From contig DASSFZ010000483.1 in the NCBI GenBank assembly GCA_035693785.1, positions 1 to 10,428 on the forward strand: a stretch of 10,428 nucleotides of DNA. Reading direction: 5' to 3'. A program made the translations under genes and the position numbers. The notes beneath the pieces are model-generated. The model was given only the letters and a program-made list of their open reading frames with translations. It was not told where the DNA came from and searched no databases. Within the stretch, counting starts at the first letter, position 1. Every line of letters begins with the position of its first letter. This document shows, in pieces, positions 1 to 6,976 of the stretch. Origin of the DNA: DASSFZ01 sp035693785. Lineage in GTDB: Bacteria; Chloroflexota; Anaerolineae; Fen-1058.

Positions 1-3000
1 AAACCGCCGCGTCGGTCTGCGGCTCACCCGCCTCGGCAAGCGCGTACAGGACGAACGCCTGCCGATTGGCGACGTACGTCTGGTTGATGCGCGTCGTCGC
101 CGTCAACCGGCGACGCAGGAAATCCAGCCCACGATCCACAACCTCGCCGTCGACCGCAAATCCAGCTTCTCGCGCCTTGGTCATGCCGAGCACGACGTAC
201 GCGCTGGTCGTCGTATCCGATTGCTCATTGACCCACCAGCCCCAGCCGCCGTCCGCGTGCTGCTGGTTGTACAGCCGCTGCAGGCCGACACCGACCTGCT
301 CCTCCAGCTTTGCTTCGAGATCGGCATCTGCCAGACCGAGTTCCTTCAGCGCGCGGTACGTCAGCACGTTGGGCAGGAAGCGGCTTACCGTCTGCTCGGT
401 GCACTCGTACGGGAAGTGTTCGAGGTAGTCCAGGCCCTCCACCTGCGCCGAGGCCAGGGAAGGATCGATCTGCACGGTCAGGTCGCCCTGTGTCGTGTCG
501 ATGCCCGTGGGCAGCACGACGATCTCGGTCACGGCCTCCGGCAGATCGGTGTTTGCGTCGAGGTCGAGCGTGCCGGCTGTGCCGGTCGTCTCCGGCGTGC
601 TGTACTTGTAGATCGGCAGACGCTGATCGGGCGGCAGGCCGGCCGGCGGCTTACTCGCATCCGACAATCCGCCGCCGCGCGCCGAGAATGTCAGGTCGGC
701 CTGCGGCGCGTCGAGCACGGTGACCGGCCACTCGACCCGCACTCTATCGCCCGCGGGGATGTCCACCGACTGCTCGATCTGGCCATCGATTTGTATTCCC
801 GTCCCTTCCAGCGTCACGTCCGCCTGGATCGGCGCGTCCGTGTTGTTGTGGACGATGGCCGCCAGGCTCAGCTTGTCGCCGGCGACGAAGAAGCGCGGCG
901 TGAGCGGGCGGACGAGCAGGTCCTTCGTGCTGATGATGTCGACGTGCGCTTCGCCGACGAGCGTGTCCTGAGTCACCGCCTTGGCGCGCATGCGCCACGT
1001 GGTGAGGTTGTCGGCCAATGGCACCGGCACAGTCGCCTCGCCGTTCGCGTCCGTCATGAGCGTCGCGTTCCAGTACACGGTGTCGGGGAATTGCTGACGG
1101 ACGAAGCTGCCGCCCTCTTCAGCGAGCGCGCCGCCGCCGCCGCCCTTGCCCTCTTCGGCGAACACGATATTGATGCGATCGACCGACAGCACCAGCCCGG
1201 ATGCCGTGCGCACGCCGAGACCTTGCTCGCCGTAGTAGAACCGGTCGATCGGCGGCGCGAAGTCGTCCAGCAGTGTCAGGACCGAGTAGTCGGTCAGCGC
1301 CATCGACAGCTCGGCCTGGGCCGGATTGCCTGCGTAGTCGGTGACCTTCACCGTGTACGTCACGGTCTCGCGCGGGCCGTAGTGCTCGCCCGCTTCGACG
1401 TTCTTATCCGGCGTGATGCTCACGTTGAGCACCTGCTGCTCGATGCTCACCGTGAACGAGGCATAGCCCACGCGGAACGCCGGAACCAGGTTCGTCTCGT
1501 CGACGCCCTTGACGATCACCACCGACACGAAGGCGTTCGGCGCCATGTCCGGCGTGATCGGGATCTCGATCACGTCGCTGTTCGAGCGCAGCGCGATCAG
1601 GCGATGCTCCATGATGCGCGCGCGCTCGACCGTCAGCAGCGCGGTCACCTCGCCCTGGAACGGCGACGGCACCAGCACTTTCGCCGTCTCGCCGGGCGCG
1701 TATTCGCGCTTGTCGGCGACGAGCTGGATGCGATCGTTGTTGTCCTGTCGCCAGGCGACGTATTCCCTCGACGACACCCATACGAATGTCGACGATCGCA
1801 CCTCGCGGCCATCGGGGTCCTTGCCCGTCGCGACGACGCGGTACTCGCCTCCCGACGGCGGCGTGAAGCCCACCTGCGCCTCGCCGCCCTCCGTCGTCGT
1901 CGTGCTCGTCGTGAATACCGCCGTGTCGGAGAACGTCGACGTCCAGAACACGTTGCCGAAGTCGTCGATCTGCTGGACGCTGAACCACTCGCGCTCGTAA
2001 AACACGACGTCGAGATTCGCCTGCCCGTAGGGATCGCCGCTCCAATCGACGGTACGGACGTTGATGAGCAACGGCTGCCCGGCAACGCCGACGTACTCGT
2101 CCGGCTGCAGGCCAATGTAGAACAACCCCTTGTGGACGATGACTTCCGCCCGCGCCGAGACCGACTGGTCGTTGACGTCGACGACCGTCGCCTCCAGGCT
2201 GAACGTCTGGCTGCCCGCCTTCTCGTCGAGATTGGCCGGCAGCTCGACGACGAGCTGCCCCTGTTCGTCCAGCACTCCCTCGCCCGACGCGATGAGGTTA
2301 CCGCCCCTGTACTCGGCCATGTAGTCGCTGTCGTGCCAATTCCAGTAGCCAGGGCCGCGATAGCGGTCAAAGAAGTAGTCGCTCGACAGGGCAGTCCAGG
2401 TCACTTTGCCGCCGCTCACCGCGCCGCCGAAGAAGTAGGTAGCCTGCACGCCGAATTGTATGGTCTCTCCTGCCCCATACTCGTCCTTCGCCGGCGTGAC
2501 TTCGACGACGAACTCGGGGCGTCGGTACTCGGATACGAGGAATGTCTGGTTATAGGTGTTGACGAATTTCTCACGCTCGCCGCTCTGCGGAATCGGGACG
2601 TGCGCGTTGAGCGCGTAGTAGCCGAGCGCGGCCTCTTCGTCGAGGGCGAAGTCGGCGTTGAGCGTGCCAAGCTCGCCGAGCGGCAGCGTCACGCTGTACA
2701 CCTGCGTCCCGTTCGGATCGAAGATGTCCACCGTCATTTCCTTCAGGCCAGAGTCGACGGTGTAGCGCGTGTTGTCCGCCGCGCGGACGATGCCCTTGAA
2801 GTGAACCGTCTGGCCGGGCCGATATAGCGGCTTCTCGGTGTAGAGGTACACCCGGTACGGGTCGGAGAAGTATTCAGTCGGGACACCGAACTCGTAGCCC
2901 TCGATGCCGCTCGACCAGTCGTTGAGCGCCACGCCGAACGGCGTGTCGAGAACGCCGGGTTCCCCGACGATGGCGTACTTCGTCTCGAACGGATCGCGCT

Positions 3001-4975
3001 TCTCGAGCCAGTCGACGGTGAACAGGCCCTCGGGGTTCGTCCGTCCGCCGCCGATGTCCGAGAACTGTGCGTTGCGCAGCGCCACCGGCACGCCACTCAA
3101 CGGCTGCCCCGATTGCAGATCGGTGACCCACACAAGCGCCTCGCGCTCGGCGGTCTTGAACGTGACGTTCGCCGTCGAGACAACCATGAGGTGCCGCGAC
3201 GTGCCGCTGAAGTCGATGATCGGCTGCTCCGGCGCAGACACGCGCAGGAAGTAAAGGCCGGGTGGCAATGCGCCACCGCTGGTCACTTCCGCAGGCGCCT
3301 CCGGCGGTGGAGGAACTAAAGGAACTCGCCGGACGCCGAGTTCATTGAGCGACGCTTCGACCGGGATCGACCAGGCGCGGATCGGATCGCTCGACACCGG
3401 AACCGGGCGTTCCCACAACTGCCACGACTCCGGCCCGGTCAGCCGCGCGAACTCTTCCGGCGATACCGGATAGAGCGCGAAGTTCAGTTGCGAGACGTTG
3501 CGGTACGAGGCGTATACGACCGTGTCGGTGTACGCGCTGTACACGCCGAAGCGGCCCGGAACGTTCAGGCGCGCCTCCGGGCTGAGCGCGCGCGTCTCGA
3601 AGTGCACGACCTGATCCGCGCCGAGCGTGCCGCCCCACGGATCGGCCACCTCGCCCGCGATTGTCACCGTGAAAGGTGACGACGGCCCGGCGCTGAACGC
3701 GTACACGTAGCGATTGTCGTAGCTGGAGTAATACGTATACACGTCGGTCGGCGACACCGGCGGCGTGGCGAAGATGTTCGGCCAGAGGGTCTTTTCGTCG
3801 ACCGGGGCGCTGAAATAGATCTCGAACGCGGTGTAGGGATCGACGCCGGTTTGCCCGTCGCGTGGGCTGGTGCGAACGACGCGCAGCTCAGGCACGGTGC
3901 GGAATTGCCACGTGGTGTCGAGCTCGGTCGCGCTGCCGCCGCCGATCGCCTGCGCGCCTGCCGCGACCTGCGCCGTGTACAGCGTGTCGCGGCTGAGCAG
4001 TTGCGTCGGCGTGAAGACCATCGTCGCTTCGTCCTGCCAGCCGAACTCGCCCGCCACGATTGCACCAGACTCGCCGGTCAGTGAGAATGCCGCCTGCGCC
4101 GATTCGCGATCCATCGCCTGGTTGAACTGCACGCGGATCGCGCGATCGAGCCACACATTCGTCTCCGATTCGCCCGGCTCGGTCGCCAGCACGAACGGCG
4201 GCTGCGTCGAGAATGACCACGTGTAGTCCTCAGGCAGGATCGCGCCAGACGGGTCGCTCAACCCGGCGGCGACCTTCGCCGTGTACGTCGTCCCGGCCTG
4301 CAGCAGTCCTTCGGGATGGAACACGTAGATCGACGTGTTCAGCCACTCGCCCGATCCTTCGATCGGCGGATCGAACGTCACCGGCTGCGGCAGGTTGGGC
4401 TGATTGGAGATCGAGGTCAATGGGACGACCGGCCGGTTGAACATCACCGTGACGTCGCTGTCGATCGCTATATCCTCCGCGTCGGGTGCGGGTACGACCT
4501 GCGTCACTTCGAGGTAGCCGACTGCCTTGAACTTGAAGAGCAGCTCTGCGACGAGGTTTTTGCCGTTCGTCGCCAGGGCGCTGGTCGCAACCTTGACCTC
4601 GTACGTGGCGTCGCGCTCGAACCCCTCGCCGGCAGGAAGAACTTCGAGGCGCGTGTCGTCGTCACGCCAGGCGACGGTATACGGCACGCCGGGCGTGATC
4701 GTCAGCGCCGTCTCGGTCGACTCGCGATCCATCGGCTTGTCAAATACCAGCACGATGGGCGCGGTAGCCCCCTGTTCCTCGCCGCGCTCCGGCGCACGGT
4801 CCACGACGACCGGCGGCAGCTCAGCCGTGAGCGAAGGCGGCGGTTGATTGGACAGCAGTGCGAGGGCGCCAATGGCGACGACGCCCACGGCGGCGATGAG
4901 CGCCACGATCAGGAGAGTTCGATTGCGTGAGCCTCGCGCTGCCGGGCTGGGAGGCTCAATGGAAGCAGTGGTCAT
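1..4975 (-). CDS. Bacterial alpha-2-macroglobulin family protein, membrane-anchored, Big_5 repeats (C-terminus beyond left edge)
   Basis: Large protease-trap protein. Family members entrap proteases at the envelope after bait cleavage and attach them covalently through a thioester. The frame is open from an ATG at 4975 to the edge: 1658 residues, with the C-terminal part missing. The start is supported by a Shine-Dalgarno sequence (AAGGGGG, 8 bases upstream). Residues about 20-41 form one hydrophobic segment (LLIVALIAAVGVVAIGALAL) with basic residues before it and no lipobox cysteine, so I infer an uncleaved anchor. Four Ig-like repeats of Big_5 type follow (about 52-138, 156-245, 260-345, 362-455; motif FxxPMD or similar). 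Then come MG-like domains, including the MG2 hallmark YTEKPLYRPGQ near 712, and a bait-region domain from about 1080. A glycine-rich stretch lies at 1276-1282, followed by the A2M domain (PDTVYWN, DNLTTWRM). The thioester domain has CTEQ at Cys1525-Gln1528 and toroid sequence DGGWGWW. The thioester appears intact. The family assignment is firm; the physiological target is unknown. Confidence 0.95.
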   Translation of the reverse strand, partial: MTTASIEPPSPAARGSRNRTLLIVALIAAVGVVAIGALALLSNQPPPSLTAELPPVVVDRAPERGEEQGATAPIVLVFDKPMDRESTETALTITPGVPYTVAWRDDDTRLEVLPAGEGFERDATYEVKVATSALATNGKNLVAELLFKFKAVGYLEVTQVVPAPDAEDIAIDSDVTVMFNRPVVPLTSISNQPNLPQPVTFDPPIEGSGEWLNTSIYVFHPEGLLQAGTTYTAKVAAGLSDPSGAILPEDYTWSFSTQPPFVLATEPGESETNVWLDRAIRVQFNQAMDRESAQAAFSLTGESGAIVAGEFGWQDEATMVFTPTQLLSRDTLYTAQVAAGAQAIGGGSATELDTTWQFRTVPELRVVRTSPRDGQTGVDPYTAFEIYFSAPVDEKTLWPNIFATPPVSPTDVYTYYSSYDNRYVYAFSAGPSSPFTVTIAGEVADPWGGTLGADQVVHFETRALSPEARLNVPGRFGVYSAYTDTVVYASYRNVSQLNFALYPVSPEEFARLTGPESWQLWERPVPVSSDPIRAWSIPVEASLNELGVRRVPLVPPPPEAPAEVTSGGALPPGLYFLRVSAPEQPIIDFSGTSRHLMVVSTANVTFKTAEREALVWVTDLQSGQPLSGVPVALRNAQFSDIGGGRTNPEGLFTVDWLEKRDPFETKYAIVGEPGVLDTPFGVALNDWSSGIEGYEFGVPTEYFSDPYRVYLYTEKPLYRPGQTVHFKGIVRAADNTRYTVDSGLKEMTVDIFDPNGTQVYSVTLPLGELGTLNADFALDEEAALGYYALNAHVPIPQSGEREKFVNTYNQTFLVSEYRRPEFVVEVTPAKDEYGAGETIQFGVQATYFFGGAVSGGKVTWTALSSDYFFDRYRGPGYWNWHDSDYMAEYRGGNLIASGEGVLDEQGQLVVELPANLDEKAGSQTFSLEATVVDVNDQSVSARAEVIVHKGLFYIGLQPDEYVGVAGQPLLINVRTVDWSGDPYGQANLDVVFYEREWFSVQQIDDFGNVFWTSTFSDTAVFTTSTTTTEGGEAQVGFTPPSGGEYRVVATGKDPDGREVRSSTFVWVSSREYVAWRQDNNDRIQLVADKREYAPGETAKVLVPSPFQGEVTALLTVERARIMEHRLIALRSNSDVIEIPITPDMAPNAFVSVVIVKGVDETNLVPAFRVGYASFTVSIEQQVLNVSITPDKNVEAGEHYGPRETVTYTVKVTDYAGNPAQAELSMALTDYSVLTLLDDFAPPIDRFYYGEQGLGVRTASGLVLSVDRINIVFAEEGKGGGGGALAEEGGSFVRQQFPDTVYWNATLMTDANGEATVPVPLADNLTTWRMRAKAVTQDTLVGEAHVDIISTKDLLVRPLTPRFFVAGDKLSLAAIVHNNTDAPIQADVTLEGTGIQIDGQIEQSVDIPAGDRVRVEWPVTVLDAPQADLTFSARGGGLSDASKPPAGLPPDQRLPIYKYSTPETTGTAGTLDLDANTDLPEAVTEIVVLPTGIDTTQGDLTVQIDPSLASAQVEGLDYLEHFPYECTEQTVSRFLPNVLTYRALKELGLADADLEAKLEEQVGVGLQRLYNQQHADGGWGWWVNEQSDTTTSAYVVLGMTKAREAGFAVDGEVVDRGLDFLRRRLTATTRINQTYVANRQAFVLYALAEAGEPQTDAAV

Positions 4976-4983
4976 GGGAATGT

Positions 4984-4991
4984 CCCCCTTT
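4984..4991 (-). promoter_or_regulatory. Ribosome binding site of the alpha-2-macroglobulin gene
   Basis: Read on the minus strand, a purine-rich AAAGGGGG lies 8 bases upstream of the ATG at 4975. It fixes the start, because the next residues lead directly into the membrane anchor. Confidence 0.7.
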
Positions 4992-5192
4992 GTGCCCGCA
5001 CGATGGCGCGCCCCCCCATCTGTCCGCTCATCGTGCGGTGCACGGCGATTGTAACGCCCATACGGGCTTGTGGCAAGGAGTAAGTGCCCGCGCGGGCGAG
5101 CCCTGCCTATAAGACACCGGTATCGTCGCATTCGTTCGAGCGGATCGCCCGACGTTTGCCCGACGCAAACACGACGCTCTCCAGGCGGAAAC
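4992..5192. other. Intergenic stretch between SIMPL and alpha-2-macroglobulin genes, no gene seen
   Basis: Together with the adjacent palindromes and ribosome binding site this makes a 308-base gap. I see no coding potential in it: the overlapping plus-strand frames are short, arginine-rich and read through the neighbours. It holds no clear promoter of -35/-10 type for the macroglobulin gene. That gene may be co-transcribed with the SIMPL gene, or use a promoter I cannot recognise. Confidence 0.5.
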
Positions 5193-5230
5193 GCAGACCG
5201 GCCAGGTCTTCGAGACCTGGCAGGTCTTCT
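5193..5230. repeat. Palindromic repeat unit, copy A
   Basis: A 38-base unit containing a strong inverted repeat. CCAGGTCT (5202-5209) pairs with AGACCTGG (5213-5220) around a 3-base loop. The stem extends outward with G5201-C5221, one mismatch (G5200/A5222), then AGACC (5195-5199) against GGTCT (5223-5227). That gives 14 of 15 base pairs. It matches copy B at 34 of 38 positions. There is no T-run on either side, so it is not a classical intrinsic terminator. It resembles a REP-like dispersed palindrome; that class is an inference. Confidence 0.85.
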
Positions 5231-5242
5231 ATCCGTTTATCC

Positions 5243-5280
5243 GCAGACTTGCCAGGTCTTTGAGACCTGGCTGGTCTTCT
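5243..5280. repeat. Palindromic repeat unit, copy B
   Basis: Second copy of the 38-base unit, starting exactly 50 bases after copy A with a 12-base spacer between them. The inner stem CCAGGTCT/AGACCTGG (5252-5259 and 5263-5270) is unchanged. The mismatch falls at the same stem position as in copy A (5250/5272), and the outer arm is again AGAC/GTCT. It ends 3 bases from the SIMPL stop codon, so in the SIMPL transcript it would fold immediately after the stop and could protect or define the mRNA 3' end. Confidence 0.85.
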
Positions 5281-5283
5281 GCC

Positions 5284-6048
5284 TTACTCGATCGCGAAGG
5301 ACATCTGCACCTTCATGCTCACCTCGAGCTGGCCCGGCTCGATGGACACCCCGCCGCCGCCCATTGCTCGCTCCATGACGACCGGCACAGGCCCGCCGAT
5401 GACCTCGCTGACGAGCACCACCTCGCCCAGCTCGACGCCGCTCAGTTGAGCCAGGCTCTCCGCGCGTGCTTTCGCGTCGGCCACGGCCTTCTCGCGAGCT
5501 TCCATCTCGAGCGCCGAAGTGTCTTCGATGCTGAAGGCCACGCCGGAGATGTTATTCGCGCCGGCCTCCACCGCCTCGCTCAGGATCGCGCCGACTTCCG
5601 AGAGGGCGCGGATCTTCACAGACAGGCTATTGCTGACGTGGTAGATGTACTCGCCGGTAGGCTGGCCTTTCTCCGGATCGTATCGCTGCTCGGCCCACAG
5701 GTTGTAATACGCCGTGTGGATGTCTTTCTCATCGACGCCCGCGGCCTCCAAAGCCTCGAGGACTGCCTTCATCCGTTCTTCGTTCTCGCGCGTCGCCTCT
5801 TCGGGCGAGGCCGATTGTGTCTCGACGCCGATCTGCGCTGTCGCCACGTCAGGGGACGCCGAGGCTGAGCCGGTGCCGACGGCCGTGATGGTGCGCGGCG
5901 AGCCGGCTTCGCTCGTCTGACCGGCTTGGCCGGCCTGAGTCGAGGTAGCCGATGCATTCAGTATCCCGCTGAGAATGACGCCCGCGACGATGGCCAGCAC
6001 GGTGAGGCCGCCGACCAGGAAATACCACTTGCTGCTATTGTTGAACAT
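5284..6048 (-). CDS. SIMPL domain-containing protein (DUF541, YggE/BP26-like)
   Basis: A 254-residue envelope protein. I chose the ATG at 6048 because GGAGGG sits 4-5 bases upstream. The in-frame ATGs at 6060 and 6102 would add 4 or 18 residues and lack such a site. Residues about 8-30 (WYFLVGGLTVLAIVAGVIL) form a single membrane segment or uncleaved signal, followed by a short Ala/Gly/Thr/Ser/Gln linker to about 50. The SIMPL domain fills 52-254, with the usual opening ITAVGTGSASASPDVA, a central NLSV-like strand (SNSLSVKIR) and the segment ARAESLAQLSGVELGEV. Relatives include E. coli YggE, linked to oxidative stress, and Brucella BP26, which forms a large ring-like oligomer. The molecular function is not known. 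It lies upstream of the alpha-2-macroglobulin gene on the same strand and is divergent from a response regulator. Confidence 0.93.
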   Translation of the reverse strand: MFNNSSKWYFLVGGLTVLAIVAGVILSGILNASATSTQAGQAGQTSEAGSPRTITAVGTGSASASPDVATAQIGVETQSASPEEATRENEERMKAVLEALEAAGVDEKDIHTAYYNLWAEQRYDPEKGQPTGEYIYHVSNSLSVKIRALSEVGAILSEAVEAGANNISGVAFSIEDTSALEMEAREKAVADAKARAESLAQLSGVELGEVVLVSEVIGGPVPVVMERAMGGGGVSIEPGQLEVSMKVQMSFAIE

Positions 6049-6050
6049 TG

Positions 6051-6058
6051 CTCCCTCC
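6051..6058 (-). promoter_or_regulatory. Ribosome binding site of the SIMPL gene
   Basis: GGAGGGAG on the minus strand is a near-perfect anti-Shine-Dalgarno match just upstream of the ATG at 6048. It decides that start over two longer in-frame alternatives. Confidence 0.8.
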
Positions 6059-6162
6059 ATCGCACACTGCAGTGCGTTCAGATTTCTACCTTGAGACGAC
6101 ACGGACTGCGTTCAAGTTCCATTTCCGTAACTTGTTTCACAATGTCAAAATTATGTTATATT

Positions 6163-6192
6163 AAGATATGAATTCGGTATGGTATTTGTCTA
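6163..6192 (-). promoter_or_regulatory. Candidate sigma-70-type promoter for the SIMPL gene
   Basis: On the minus strand TAGACA (6192-6187, 5 of 6 to TTGACA) and TATCTT (6168-6163, 4 of 6 to TATAAT) are separated by 18 bases in a locally AT-rich stretch. Transcription would start about 108 bases before the SIMPL start. Competing elements are TTGACA at 6148-6143, which has no good -10, and TATAAC at 6160-6155, which has no good -35. The choice is therefore tentative. Confidence 0.4.
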
Positions 6193-6229
6193 AATCGACT
6201 AAACTCCTACTCACTGCTGAAGCCTGCCA

Positions 6230-6238
6230 TGATATACT
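6230..6238 (+). promoter_or_regulatory. Candidate extended -10 promoter for the response regulator
   Basis: TGATATACT matches the extended -10 pattern TGn-TATAAT, with 5 of 6 in the hexamer. It has no good -35 at 16-18 bases, which is typical of extended -10 promoters. It would give a leader of about 40 bases before the ATG at 6287. A more distal option is TTGTTT (6132-6137) with TATATT (6157-6162), at a long 19-base spacing. Confidence 0.45.
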
Positions 6239-6286
6239 CCTGTGTAAATCGGGCGCACTGACGGGCGCAACAAGACCGTACGTGTT

Positions 6287-6976
6287 ATGAGACATAAAAT
6301 CTTGGTTGTCGACGACGACGCGACCATTCGCACGGCGCTAGAGGTTTTCCTTCGGGAGTCCGGCTACGAACCGTACACTGCCGCCAACGCCGGCGAAGGT
6401 CTGCGCTTACTGTACAGCGAGCATCCAAGCCTGGTGTTGCTCGACATAATGCTGCCCGGCATAGATGGCTGGGAAATGGCGACGCGCATTCGCGAGCTAT
6501 CAGACGTGCCTCTCATCATCATCAGCGGCCGGTCCGACGAAGCCGACAAGCTGCGCGGGTTCCGGCTCGGCGCGGACGACTACGTCACCAAGCCGTTCAG
6601 CCTGATCGAGCTGGGCGCGCGGATCGGGGCCGTGTTGGCCCGCGCCGAGAAGTTCGCGCGCGCCCGCGAGCGCCGGCAGTTCACCTTCGACGATTTGACC
6701 GTCGACCTCGATCGGCATCGCGTCACGCGCGGCGACAAGATCATCAATCTGACGCCGACCGAATTTCGACTGCTGCAGGTCCTGATAGAGAAGGCTGGCG
6801 ACGCAGTCTCGGAGGAGTATCTGCACCAGGAGGTATGGGGCGGCGTGCAGAAGCCGGGCGCCGGATACGTGCGGCGCTACATCTGGTTCCTGCGCCAAAA
6901 GATCGAGCGCGACCCGGCCCACCCCGACCTGATCCACACTGTGCGGAAGTACGGATACCGCTTCGGACCTCTATAG
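6287..6976 (+). CDS. OmpR/PhoB-family two-component response regulator (REC + winged helix)
   Basis: A 229-residue DNA-binding response regulator. The receiver domain (residues 3-118) has the acidic pocket D9-D10-D11, the phosphoacceptor D53 (LLDIMLPG), the switch residue S80 (IIISGRS) and the lysine K102 in KPF, so it looks fully phosphorylatable. A linker rich in Arg and Glu (119-131) leads to a winged-helix output domain (132-228) with LTPTEFRLLQVL and the C-terminal HTVRKYGYRF hairpin. The ATG at 6287 places the receiver domain at the very N-terminus, as usual, although its ribosome binding site is weak. No histidine kinase gene is adjacent, so the partner is unknown. It is divergent from the SIMPL gene. 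Its stop overlaps that of lhgO by 6 bases. Target genes cannot be read from the sequence. Confidence 0.96.
   Translation: MRHKILVVDDDATIRTALEVFLRESGYEPYTAANAGEGLRLLYSEHPSLVLLDIMLPGIDGWEMATRIRELSDVPLIIISGRSDEADKLRGFRLGADDYVTKPFSLIELGARIGAVLARAEKFARARERRQFTFDDLTVDLDRHRVTRGDKIINLTPTEFRLLQVLIEKAGDAVSEEYLHQEVWGGVQKPGAGYVRRYIWFLRQKIERDPAHPDLIHTVRKYGYRFGPL

Noticed and set aside
221..2827. An 868-codon open frame on the plus strand
   Set aside because: It lies wholly antisense to the alpha-2-macroglobulin gene. Its product is Arg/His/Val/Asp-rich without any recognisable fold, as expected from the complement of GC-rich codons.
5193..5280. CRISPR array
   Set aside because: There are only two repeat copies with a 12-base spacer, and the repeats are strongly palindromic throughout. 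No cas gene is nearby.
5193..5280. Classical rho-independent terminator
   Set aside because: Neither hairpin is followed by a T-run on either strand, although rho-dependent or processing roles remain possible.
5260..5868. A 202-codon plus-strand frame over the SIMPL gene
   Set aside because: It is antisense to a clear family member, has no ribosome binding site, and starts inside the palindromic repeats.
6049..6102. Longer SIMPL start at 6102
   Set aside because: The strong GGAGGG site lies immediately before the ATG at 6048, and the extra 18 residues add nothing recognisable before the membrane segment.
6190..6207. CTAAA direct repeat with 9-base period as a response-regulator box
   Set aside because: It is a short, AT-rich match with a period unlike the 10-11 bases typical of OmpR/PhoB sites, and easily arises by chance.
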